Part shown: piece by piece, positions 24,742-32,939 of the stretch
How positions within the stretch are numbered: position 1 is the first letter of the stretch
How the letters are laid out: each line of letters begins with the position of its first letter
Source of the DNA: Kitasatospora albolonga
GTDB taxonomy: Bacteria; Actinomycetota; Actinomycetes; Streptomycetales; Streptomycetaceae
Reading direction: 5' to 3'
Assembly: GCA_002082585.1 (NCBI GenBank)
Contig: CP020563.1
Span: 3,404,001-3,468,000, forward strand
Length of the DNA: 64,000 nt
Position numbers and translations under genes: made by a program
The notes under the pieces: generated by a model
What the model saw: the letters and a program-made list of their open reading frames with translations, nothing else
Database searches by the model: none
Told to the model about the DNA's origin: nothing

Positions 24742-26766
24742 GTGACCACCCCCGTACGCCTCGCCATCGTCGGCTGCGGCGCCGCCGCCGGCGGCTGCCA
24801 CATCCCCGCGCTCCCCCCGCTGAAGGGAGAAGTGCGCCTCACCGCGCTCATCGACCGCGACCCCGCGCAGGCCCGGGCCGCTCTCGCCCTCTACCGCGAG
24901 CTGGGCGGCGCCGACGCCGACGACGTGGTGATCGCCACCGACCCGGCCCAGGCCGCCGACGCCTTCGACGCCGCTGTGGTCGTCGTCCCGCACACCCGCC
25001 ACGCCCGGACCGTGGAGGGGCTGCTCGACGCGGGCAAGCACGTCCTGCTGGAGAAGCCGATGACCACCTCGGCCGAGGACGCGCGGCGGCTGGCCGCCCA
25101 CGCCGCGGAACCCGGGTCGCCGGTCCTCGCCATGGCCCACCCGCGCCGCCTGTTCCCGGCCTACGCCTGGGTCAAGCGCCTCATCGACGCGGGCGACCTC
25201 GGCGAGATCGTGCGCGTGGACTGGTCCGAGGGCCACCCGTACGCCTGGGAGCCGGTCTCCTGGTCGATGTTCGACCGGAGGCTGGCCGGCGGCGGTGTGC
25301 TCACCGACACCGGTTCACATGTCTTCGACACCCTGCTGTGGTGGCTCGGCCCCCGCGTGGAGGTCGTCCACCACCAGGACAACGCACTGGGCGGGGTCGA
25401 GACGGACTCCCGCGTCCACCTGCGGTTCGGCGAGGTCGACGTGCACGGCGACTTCAGCCGTCTGCGCGATCTCGGCATCACCTGCACCGTCACGGGCACC
25501 CGCGCCACCGTCACCATCGGCACCGACTTCCCCGCCGGGGAGTGCCTGCTGACCACGGCGGACGGTGAGGAGCTGCACCGGGGCGATGTCGAGGCCGTCG
25601 CCCCCGCGCAGGACGAGTGGGAGGCGCTCTTCACCGAACAGCTCGCCAACTTCGCCGCCGCCACGCGCGGTTCGGCCACCGTGCACTCCGGCGCCGAGGA
25701 CGGGGCCCGGGTCGTGGAGCTGATCCAGGAGTGCTACGAGGGTCCCGCGCGCGAACGGACACCGCAGCCCTGGACCACCCGCGGCACCGGGGGCGGGCCC
25801 ACACTCGACGGCCGTACGGTCGCGGTGACCGGCGCGGGCGGCTTCATCGGGGGCAGGCTGGTCGAGCGGCTGATCCTGGACAGCCAGGCGGAGGTCCGGC
25901 CGGTCGTACGCGGCTTCGGACGGGTCGCGCGGCTGTCGGTGCTGCCGCAGGAGCAGCTCGACTTCCGGCGGGCCGACCTGATGGACACCGCCGCGCTGCG
26001 GGCCGCCTTCGAAGGGTGCGACACCGTCGTGCACGCCGCCTTCGGCAGCTCCGGCGATGAGGCCGGGCGCTGGGCGGCGTCGGTCGACGGCACCGCCCGC
26101 GTCCTGGCCGCGGCGCGCGCCGCGGGGGTCCGCCGGGTGGTGCACCTGAGCACGGTCGACGTGTACGACCCCGCCGTCTCCGGCGATCTGACGGAGGAGT
26201 CCCCGGCCCGCCCGGCCGACCCCGCCGACCGTGAGTACGAGCAGCAGAAACTCGCCGCCGAGCAACTGGTGCTGGACGCCCATGGACCGGACCTGGAGAC
26301 CGTCGTGCTCCAGCCGGGCGTGGTCTACGGCCCCTGGGGCGGACAGTGGACCATCACCCAGCTGCGGCGGCCCGGCAGCGACTTCGCGGCGCTCCCGTCC
26401 GGCGACGGCGGCGGTGTGTGCAACGCCGTGCACGTCGACGACCTCGTGGACGCGGTGCTGCTCGCCGTCGACGTCCCCGCCGCGGCCGGTGAACGCTTCC
26501 TCGTCGGCCATGACGAGGAGCTGCGCTGGGGCACCTTCTTCGACGCGATCCGCGCCCTGCGCGGCCCGGCGGAGCAGACGGCCGGCCGTCCCGCCGAGCC
26601 GGTTCCGGACTGGGAGCTGGAGCTGTACCGCTCCCGGGCCCGGGCCCGTTACGACAAGGCCCACCGGCTGCTCGGCTTCCGGGCCCGCACCTCGTTCGCG
26701 GAAGGTGTCGCGGCGACCGGCCGGTGGGCCGCGTGGGCCGGGGAGATCGCGGAGGCGGGGGCATGA
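24742..26766 (+). CDS. Gfo/Idh/MocA oxidoreductase fused to SDR NAD-dependent epimerase
   Basis: A 674-residue fusion of two sugar enzymes. Residues 1-340 are a Gfo/Idh/MocA oxidoreductase: Rossmann start LAIVGCGAAAGGCHIPAL, HVLLEKPMTTS with the family Lys, and GGGVLTDTGSHVFDTLLWWLG. Residues about 355-670 are an extended SDR: TVAVTGAGGFIGGRLVERL, HLSTVDVYDP and catalytic Tyr-x-x-x-Lys (EYEQQKLAAE). D-gulosamine differs from glucosamine at C3 and C4. A Gfo/Idh enzyme could invert or oxidise C3 while the SDR inverts C4, so this one protein may make the whole sugar change. That is inference from chemistry and context. It overlaps the deacetylase gene by 4 bp. Confidence 0.9.
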   Translation: MTTPVRLAIVGCGAAAGGCHIPALPPLKGEVRLTALIDRDPAQARAALALYRELGGADADDVVIATDPAQAADAFDAAVVVVPHTRHARTVEGLLDAGKHVLLEKPMTTSAEDARRLAAHAAEPGSPVLAMAHPRRLFPAYAWVKRLIDAGDLGEIVRVDWSEGHPYAWEPVSWSMFDRRLAGGGVLTDTGSHVFDTLLWWLGPRVEVVHHQDNALGGVETDSRVHLRFGEVDVHGDFSRLRDLGITCTVTGTRATVTIGTDFPAGECLLTTADGEELHRGDVEAVAPAQDEWEALFTEQLANFAAATRGSATVHSGAEDGARVVELIQECYEGPARERTPQPWTTRGTGGGPTLDGRTVAVTGAGGFIGGRLVERLILDSQAEVRPVVRGFGRVARLSVLPQEQLDFRRADLMDTAALRAAFEGCDTVVHAAFGSSGDEAGRWAASVDGTARVLAAARAAGVRRVVHLSTVDVYDPAVSGDLTEESPARPADPADREYEQQKLAAEQLVLDAHGPDLETVVLQPGVVYGPWGGQWTITQLRRPGSDFAALPSGDGGGVCNAVHVDDLVDAVLLAVDVPAAAGERFLVGHDEELRWGTFFDAIRALRGPAEQTAGRPAEPVPDWELELYRSRARARYDKAHRLLGFRARTSFAEGVAATGRWAAWAGEIAEAGA

Positions 26767-27458
26767 CCGGCGTCCGTGACGTGCTGGTGGTGGCCCCGCA
26801 CCCCGACGACGACGTCATCGGGTGCGGCGGCTCCATCGCCAAGCACGTCCAGGGCGGCGCCCGGGTGACGGTGGTCGTGGTGATCGGGCGCGAGCGCAGC
26901 GCCCTGGACGACGGGGTCGGCGACGCGGAGTTCGCGGCCGAGACGGCGGCCGCCGCGAAGGCCATGGGCGTACACCGCTGCATCCGTCTCGACGAGCCGT
27001 CCCGGGATTTCGCGCTCTCCCGCCGGGTCCATCTGGAGCTGGTCCGGATACTGCGCGAGGTCCGGCCGCAGGTGGTCTACCTGCCGCACGACAACGACGA
27101 CGACGTGGAGCACCGGATGGTGCACCAACTGGCCACCGAGGCGCTGTGGATGGCGGGGTCGGACTTCTTCCACGAGACGGGCGGGGAGCCGATGCCCGCG
27201 CCCCGGCTGGTCCTCGGTTACGAGGTGTGGGCGCCTATGTCCCGGTTCCAGTACGCCGAGGACATCGACGGCCAGATCGAGACCAAGGTCGAAGCGATGC
27301 GGGCGTACGCCTCGCAGCTGCGCCATGCCGCCTGGGACGAGGGCATCCGGGGGCTGGCCCGCTACCGGGGCGCGCTGGCCTCCGGCTCCGGCCACGCGGA
27401 GGTCTTCCAGGTACTGAGCCTGGGCGCCCCGGCGGCCCCCGGAGGCTGCCGTGACTGA
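26763..27458 (+). CDS. PIG-L/LmbE-family N-acetyl-sugar deacetylase
   Basis: A 231-residue zinc hydrolase that should remove the acetyl group from an N-acetyl-hexosamine. The metal motif PHPDDDVIGCGG (residues about 13-24) and the second zinc-ligand region (LPHDNDDDVEHRMVHQLATE) are present. The natural partner is the N-acetylglucosamine/gulosamine unit of the antibiotic, which ends with a free or differently modified 2-amino group. The start ATG 26763 overlaps the stop of the epimerase fusion. Its own stop lies within the start of the ATP-grasp gene, so translation is coupled along the operon. Confidence 0.9.
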   Translation: MTGVRDVLVVAPHPDDDVIGCGGSIAKHVQGGARVTVVVVIGRERSALDDGVGDAEFAAETAAAAKAMGVHRCIRLDEPSRDFALSRRVHLELVRILREVRPQVVYLPHDNDDDVEHRMVHQLATEALWMAGSDFFHETGGEPMPAPRLVLGYEVWAPMSRFQYAEDIDGQIETKVEAMRAYASQLRHAAWDEGIRGLARYRGALASGSGHAEVFQVLSLGAPAAPGGCRD

Positions 27459-28680
27459 CCGGCTCCTGGTATGCGGGCTCGGCTCCGGGATGGACCGGTC
27501 GCTCAGCGAACTCAGGTCCCCGAGAACGGAGTTGGTGGTAGCCACCGACACCCCCGGCGACCGGGCCCTGGAGGCCGCGGACACCCTGGTGCTCTGCGAC
27601 CCCTACGACACCACGGCCGTGCTCGCGGCGCTCTCGGCGGCCGGGATCGACCGGCTGGACGGGGTCTTCTCGCTGGGCGCCGACAATCCTCCGGTGATCA
27701 GCGCGGTGGCGCACCGGTTCGGCTGCCCGGGGCTGCCGCTGGAGACCGCGCTGGACTGCACGCTCAAGGACCGGAGGCTGGAGATCCTGCGCCGGGCGGG
27801 GCTGGACGTGCCCCGCTTCGCGACGGCCGCGAGCGTGGAGGAGACGGTACGGGCCGCCGAGGGGATCGGGCTGCCGGTCGTGCTCAAGCCCTCCGACCGA
27901 ACCGGTTCGCTGGGCGTGATGAAGGTGGAGTCGCCCGAGGAGGTGCCCCTCCGGGCCGCGGAGGCGCTCCGGATCAGCGGCGGCCGGATCGTCGTGGAGG
28001 AGTTCCTGCGCGGCACGGAGCACACCCTGGCGGGCTTCATGGTCGACGGCACGCTGCACCGGTTCGGCTTCGCCGACCGGGAGTACGGGCGCAAGGAGCA
28101 GTTCGCCCCGTACTTCTTCGAGGGCGGTGACACCCTGCCCAGCCGGCTCACCGCCGAGCAGATCGACGAGATCGGCGAGACGGTCCAACGCGGGGCGCGC
28201 GCCCTGGGGCTGGACCCGGCGGTGATCAACACCGACATCCTGCGCACCCACGACGGGCGGGTGGTGCTCCTGGAGATCACCTGCCGGATCACCGGTGCCC
28301 GGATCGCCACCGAGGTGATGCGGCTGGCGACCGGGGTGGACCCGCTGCCCAACCTGGTGCGCCTGGCACTCGGCCGCCCGCTGGACCTGGCCGAGCTGGA
28401 GCCGACGCGGGACCGGGCGGCCGTCCAGCGGTTCCAGCCCGCCGACGGCGGGGTCGTCGAGTGGGTGGGCGACCCCAGGAACGTGACCCGCCGGGCGGGG
28501 GTGCACGACGTGTTCTGGGGCATGGAGCTGGCCCCCGGCACGGTCGTACCGCCCTACCGGGGCGGGGCCGACGTCCTGGCAGGCGTGATCGCCCACGCCG
28601 ACGACGTGGCCACGGCCGAGGCCGTCGCGGCGCGCACCCTTCGCACGCTGCCCCTGCGGTTCAAGGACGCGGCCGGATGA
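27451..28680 (+). CDS. ATP-grasp ligase
   Basis: A 409-residue ATP-grasp protein of the carbamoyl-phosphate-synthase/BtrJ-like group, which joins a carboxylate to an amine or thiol through an acyl phosphate. The ATP-grasp core begins near residue 110: CTLKDRRLEILRRAGLDVPRF, GLPVVLKPSDRTGSLGV, GRIVVEEFLRGTEHTLAGFM and the metal-binding VINTDILRTHDGRVVLLEITCRITG. Candidate steps in this cluster are lactam formation in streptolidine or attachment of an unassigned amino acid; nothing in the sequence picks one. It starts GTG 27451 inside the deacetylase gene end and overlaps the next frame. Confidence 0.85.
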   Translation: MTDRLLVCGLGSGMDRSLSELRSPRTELVVATDTPGDRALEAADTLVLCDPYDTTAVLAALSAAGIDRLDGVFSLGADNPPVISAVAHRFGCPGLPLETALDCTLKDRRLEILRRAGLDVPRFATAASVEETVRAAEGIGLPVVLKPSDRTGSLGVMKVESPEEVPLRAAEALRISGGRIVVEEFLRGTEHTLAGFMVDGTLHRFGFADREYGRKEQFAPYFFEGGDTLPSRLTAEQIDEIGETVQRGARALGLDPAVINTDILRTHDGRVVLLEITCRITGARIATEVMRLATGVDPLPNLVRLALGRPLDLAELEPTRDRAAVQRFQPADGGVVEWVGDPRNVTRRAGVHDVFWGMELAPGTVVPPYRGGADVLAGVIAHADDVATAEAVAARTLRTLPLRFKDAAG

Positions 28681-28733
28681 CCGCCGCCGGGGCCTCTCTC
28701 ACCACGACAACAAGGAAGAGAAGGAAGAACAGG

Positions 28734-29813
28734 ATGGCCACCGACCCCATGGACGAGGCCGCGGTCGACCGGGGCATCGCCCGGACCGCGGTGGTGATCG
28801 CGCTCCGCGACGATCTGCGGATCGCGGACTGCATCGCCTCGATCGACGAGGACGTGGAGATCGTCCTCGCCCTCAACGGGCCCAGCGACGCGGTCCTCAA
28901 ACTGATCGCGGACCACCCGAGGGCGCTGACCGTGACCGAGATCGAGGATGTCGGCAACCTCGGCGCGGCCTACAACGCGGGGGCCGCCGCCACCGACCGG
29001 CAGTACCTGCTGCTGATGGACTCCGACTGCACCTTCGCCCCCGGCGTGGTGCGGTCCATGGTGCGCTCCGTACTCACCGAGCCGGTGGTCAAGGGGCAGG
29101 TGGTGTACGGGGAGTCGGCGGGGCTGCTGAGCCGTCTCACGGCCCGGGTACGGGAGTTCGACGAGGGCGACTACATCAGCGCGCTCTCGCCGCCGCTGAT
29201 CTACAACCGCGTGATCGTGGACCACATCGGCGGCTACCACTTCGACGAGCTGATCCACTGGTGCGAGGACCGGGAGTTCGACTTCCGGCTCCAGCTCGCC
29301 GGGATTCCGGTGACGTATCTGCCCGAGGCCCGGATCTTCCACGACGCCCAGCACGGCTTCGCCAACATGCGCAGCTACTTCCGCTACGGCGTCGGGGAGG
29401 GCATCGCGCAGGAGACCGGGGTGTTCACGACCCCGGCGATCCCGGTGGTGTGGCGGCTGTTCGAGGCGGCGCGAACCCTGGTGCACTGCGCCCGGGACAA
29501 GGGCCCGGGCGCGGCGGCGTACTACGCGCTGCTCAAGGCGGCCCTCCACACCGGCACCGCGCACCATCTGCTCAACGACCCCTACCGGGTGCGGGACCGT
29601 TATCCGGCCTCGGCCAAGCGGGCCCGGATGGTGCGCTCCATCCCGCAGCACAGCACCCGGCTGACCGGTCCGCAGCAACGGCGGCTGCGGCGAGCGCACT
29701 GGGAAGCGGGCCGGCGGATCGAGCGGGTGCGTGACCTGTCGGTCTTCCACCCGGACGCCACCGGCCCGGAGTCGTCCTCAGTCGTCGGCGAGGCGCGGCA
29801 GCAGCAGGCGTGA
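28734..29813 (+). CDS. Family 2 glycosyltransferase
   Basis: A 359-residue GT-A fold glycosyltransferase, the best candidate to place the amino sugar on streptolidine. Features: TAVVIALRDDLRIADCIASI, NLGAAYNAGAAATDRQYLL, the metal-binding DSD in LLLMDSDCTF, and the acceptor-side WCEDREFDFRLQLAG (ED/xR-type catalytic base region). ATG 28734 is chosen because of the strong aaggaag...aagaacagg ribosome site just before it; an in-frame ATG at 28677 overlaps the ATP-grasp stop and would add 19 basic residues. The last gene of the rightward operon; its end overlaps the convergent hydrolase by 36 bp. Confidence 0.88.
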   Translation: MATDPMDEAAVDRGIARTAVVIALRDDLRIADCIASIDEDVEIVLALNGPSDAVLKLIADHPRALTVTEIEDVGNLGAAYNAGAAATDRQYLLLMDSDCTFAPGVVRSMVRSVLTEPVVKGQVVYGESAGLLSRLTARVREFDEGDYISALSPPLIYNRVIVDHIGGYHFDELIHWCEDREFDFRLQLAGIPVTYLPEARIFHDAQHGFANMRSYFRYGVGEGIAQETGVFTTPAIPVVWRLFEAARTLVHCARDKGPGAAAYYALLKAALHTGTAHHLLNDPYRVRDRYPASAKRARMVRSIPQHSTRLTGPQQRRLRRAHWEAGRRIERVRDLSVFHPDATGPESSSVVGEARQQQA

Positions 29814-31385
29814 GCGGTGGCCGCCGCCGTAGTGGACCGTGTGGTGCGCGACCACCGGGGGGTGCACGTCGAAGCGCGGCGCGTTGCTGGCCGCGATCTC
29901 CAGGCGGACCCGGTGACCGGGGCGGAAGACGTGCCCGACGGCGCCCGTACGGACGGTGACCTCGACCGGCCCGCCGTCCCCGGGCACCGCCCCGGCCGTC
30001 AGCCGGTGGACGCCGTCGCAGAGCAGTTCGGCCCGGCCGTCCGGGTGGACGTCGACGAGCTTGCCGGTGATGTCGGCGCCCGCCGCGTCCGGGGTGACGA
30101 GGACCGTCAGGGCGGTGTCGCCGACGACGGTCAGCGGGGCGGTGAGCGGGGGGCCGGTGAAGCAGAGGACGTCGGCGCGCCGCTCGACCTCGCGCTGGTC
30201 GAGCGGTCCGCAGTCACCGCCGGTGAACTGGCCGGGCAGCGCGGTGGCCCCGCCCGTGGTGGGCACGGGATCGGCCGGGTCGTGGCGGAGGAGGCGACGG
30301 CCGGGCTCCGCCGGGCCGGGTCCGGGCACGAGCGCCTGCCCGTCCAGGTGGAGGGCGTACTCCTCGGTCCCGGGGACGGGCCAGTCGGGGAAGGAGCGCC
30401 AGGTGTCGGCGCCGGTGAGAAAGAGCCGTACGGGGTCCTGCTCCGTACGGGGCTCAAGCCCGCGCAGATGGCGGTCGAAATGGTCCAGGTGGAGTCCGGT
30501 GACATCGAGATGCTGTTCGTCGGCGGAAATTCCGTAGCGCCGCTGCGGGAATATCCCCCCGGTGACACCATGAGCCCAGGGGCCGACCACCAGCCGCGAT
30601 TCCACCCCCTGTCCGCGAATTCCCCGGTAATTCTCCAGGGCTCCGGCGAGAAAGATGTCGTACCAGCCCGTCAGGTGGAGGGCCGGGGCCTGGATCGCGG
30701 GATACGACTCGCGGGGCGCGACCCGGCGCCAGTACGGGGCGTCCGTGGGGGTGTCGCGCCACCGCCGGTAGTACGGGGCGAGCCGGCCGAGGAGGTCGTC
30801 GGCGGCTTCCGGGGCCCGGTAGAGGTCGTCGATCCGGTCCACCGCTTCCTCGACCTCGGCGCGTTCGGCGCCGGTCAGCCCGGCCCCGTCGAGCAGCAGG
30901 TCGTAGAGGACCCAGTAGAGGAGGAAGCCGAGCTGGAGGGCGCCGCCCTGGCGGGTCCACCCCTCGTCGAAGCGGGACGCGGCCACGTGCGGGGCGACGG
31001 CCCGCAGGCCGGGCGGCCGTTCGGCGGCGGCGAGCAGCGCGGCCATGCCCTCGTAGGAGCGGCCGAACATCCCCACCGTGCCGTCGCACCACGGCTGCCG
31101 CACCGCCCAGGCGACGGTGTCGGCGCCGTCGGCCGCCTCGTTCACGTACGGCTCGAAGACACCCCCCGACCCGAACCGCCCCCGTACGTCCTGCACCAGC
31201 AGGGCGTACCCCTGGCGCACCAGCCGCAGCCCGTCGACCGAGGCCCCGCCCGGCCTTCCCGACGTCCCGTAGGGGGTGCGCCGGACGAGCACCGGGACGG
31301 GCCCGGAGATATCCGGGCGGTAGAGGTCTCCATTCAATAAACAGCCGTCCCGCGCGGTTATTTTCACGTCACATTCCATCACCAT
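29778..31385 (-). CDS. CocE/NonD-family serine hydrolase (X-Pro dipeptidyl-peptidase-like); TTA codon
   Basis: A 535-residue alpha/beta hydrolase of the CocE/NonD or Xaa-Pro dipeptidyl-peptidase type with a C-terminal jelly-roll domain. The nucleophile elbow is GRSYEG within VGMFGRSYEGMAALL. Other family marks are LVQDVRGRFGSGG, LTGWYDIFLAGALENY, VVGPWAHG and the C-terminal FRPGHRVRLEIAASNAP. Such enzymes cleave or transfer ester and amide bonds, so trimming or acyl transfer of a beta-lysine intermediate is possible, but no role is known to me. A TTA codon occurs at 31338-31340. ATG 31379, 31385 and 31391 are all in frame; 31385 best fits the gggg ribosome site. It diverges from the adenylation gene with only 42 bp between. 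Confidence 0.88.
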   Translation of the reverse strand: MVMECDVKITARDGCLLNGDLYRPDISGPVPVLVRRTPYGTSGRPGGASVDGLRLVRQGYALLVQDVRGRFGSGGVFEPYVNEAADGADTVAWAVRQPWCDGTVGMFGRSYEGMAALLAAAERPPGLRAVAPHVAASRFDEGWTRQGGALQLGFLLYWVLYDLLLDGAGLTGAERAEVEEAVDRIDDLYRAPEAADDLLGRLAPYYRRWRDTPTDAPYWRRVAPRESYPAIQAPALHLTGWYDIFLAGALENYRGIRGQGVESRLVVGPWAHGVTGGIFPQRRYGISADEQHLDVTGLHLDHFDRHLRGLEPRTEQDPVRLFLTGADTWRSFPDWPVPGTEEYALHLDGQALVPGPGPAEPGRRLLRHDPADPVPTTGGATALPGQFTGGDCGPLDQREVERRADVLCFTGPPLTAPLTVVGDTALTVLVTPDAAGADITGKLVDVHPDGRAELLCDGVHRLTAGAVPGDGGPVEVTVRTGAVGHVFRPGHRVRLEIAASNAPRFDVHPPVVAHHTVHYGGGHRSRLLLPRLADD

Positions 31386-31427
31386 ACGCATGATCCCCAC
31401 TATTCCATCACGGCAAGGGAATTCACA

Positions 31428-32939
31428 ATGCAGTCCGCCGGAGTCTCCTTTCTTGAACCGTTCTTCGGAATGGCGCGCGACGATCCGGACCGCCCGGCCG
31501 TCGTCGACAACGGACTCGTCGTCGGATACGGCACCCTGGCCGGCTGGGCCCGGTCGGTGGCCCGGTCCGTCGCCCCGCGCACGGCGGAGCCGCAGCCGCC
31601 CGTGGGCATCGTCACCCACCACTCGGCCCGTGATGTGGCGGCGATCCTCGGGGTGCTGGCGGCAGGCCGGGCGTACGTCCCGCTGGAGGCGGGCCACCCC
31701 GAGGCCCGGCTGGCGGCGGTCCTGACCCGTCTCGGCTGCCGCGAAGCGGTGGCGACCGCCGAGTCCGGCTGGCAGCCCCCGGTGGAGAGCGTGATCCGTC
31801 CCCGCTGGGCACTCACGGACGCGCCGCCCGCCGCCGGGGACGGCCTGCCGGTGGCACCCCGCCCCGAGGACCCGGCGTACGTCCTGTTCACCTCCGGCTC
31901 GACCGGTGACCCCAAGGGCGTCGTGGTCCCGCACCGGGCCCCGGCGGCGGTCGTGCCGACCCTGCGCACCCTGTACGGCATCGGCCCGGACGCGTGCGTG
32001 CTGCACTTCCACGGCGCGGGCGGCGACACCAGCCTGGAGGAGATCCTGCCGACCCTGACCGGTGGCGCCACCCTCGTCCTGGACGACGCGGCCCAGGAGG
32101 GGTTCGGGCGGGTCGTGGAGGAGCAGGGGGTCTCGGTCGCGGTGCTGCCGACCGGGTTCTGGAACACCCTGACCGGCGACCTGCTCCACCAGGGCGCCGG
32201 GCTTCCCGCGTCGCTGCGGACGGTGGTGATCGGCGGGGAGGCGGTCCGCGCGGACATGCTGGAGCGCTGGCGGCTGCTGGGCGCCGACGGCGTACGGCTG
32301 CTCAACACCTACGGCTCCACCGAGACTGCGCTCGTCACCCACGCGGTTCTCCTCGCCGGGCCGGGCGCTCCCCCGCTGCCGGAGACCGGCGGCGACCTGC
32401 CCATCGGCCACCCGCTGCCGCACGTCGGCCAGCGAGTCGGCCCGGAGGGAGAGCTGTACGTCTCCGGCCCGAACCTGGCGCTCGGCTACCACCGCGCTCC
32501 GGCGACGACCGCGGCCCGTTTCGTGGAGAAGGACGGCCGCCGCTGGTACCGCACCGGCGACCTGGTGGAGGCGGCCGGGGACGGTGCGCTGGTGTTCCGG
32601 GGCCGCTCGGACCACCAGGTCAAGATCCGGGGCTACCGGGTGGACCTGCTCGACGTGGAGGAGCTGATCGGGCGCTGCGAGGGGGTGGCGGCGGTGGCCG
32701 CGTCCCGTGTGGAGCGGGCCGGACACAGCACGCTGGCCGCCTTCTTCGTCCCGCTGCCGGACCACGGCCCGGGCGAGGTCGCGGCGGACGTCCGCGCGCG
32801 GCTGGCGCGGACCGCTCCCCCGCACCTGGTGCCGAGCCTGATCGTGCCGGTGGAAGCGCTGGAGCGGACCCACACCGGCAAGGTGGACCGCGACGCGACC
32901 CGGGACCGGCACCTGGACACCTCGGCGGCCCCCCGATGA
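31428..32939 (+). CDS. Stand-alone adenylation domain, probable beta-lysine loading (ORF5-type)
   Basis: A 503-residue single adenylation domain, closely similar in layout to the one at 12-13.5 kb: A3 YVLFTSGSTGDPK, A4 FHGAGGDTSLEEILPTL, A5 LLNTYGSTETA, A7 WYRTGDLV, A8 GRSDHQVKIRGYRVDLLDVE, A10 HTGKVDRD. The shared ending RTHTGKVDRDATRxRHL and opening FLEPFFG/DPFFALAR suggest a duplication of one ancestral gene. By position away from the T-C gene it would be the ORF5-type enzyme that loads beta-lysine on the carrier. This assignment is inference. It starts ATG 31428 after aaggga, and overlaps the phosphotransferase gene by 4 bp. Confidence 0.88.
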   Translation: MQSAGVSFLEPFFGMARDDPDRPAVVDNGLVVGYGTLAGWARSVARSVAPRTAEPQPPVGIVTHHSARDVAAILGVLAAGRAYVPLEAGHPEARLAAVLTRLGCREAVATAESGWQPPVESVIRPRWALTDAPPAAGDGLPVAPRPEDPAYVLFTSGSTGDPKGVVVPHRAPAAVVPTLRTLYGIGPDACVLHFHGAGGDTSLEEILPTLTGGATLVLDDAAQEGFGRVVEEQGVSVAVLPTGFWNTLTGDLLHQGAGLPASLRTVVIGGEAVRADMLERWRLLGADGVRLLNTYGSTETALVTHAVLLAGPGAPPLPETGGDLPIGHPLPHVGQRVGPEGELYVSGPNLALGYHRAPATTAARFVEKDGRRWYRTGDLVEAAGDGALVFRGRSDHQVKIRGYRVDLLDVEELIGRCEGVAAVAASRVERAGHSTLAAFFVPLPDHGPGEVAADVRARLARTAPPHLVPSLIVPVEALERTHTGKVDRDATRDRHLDTSAAPR

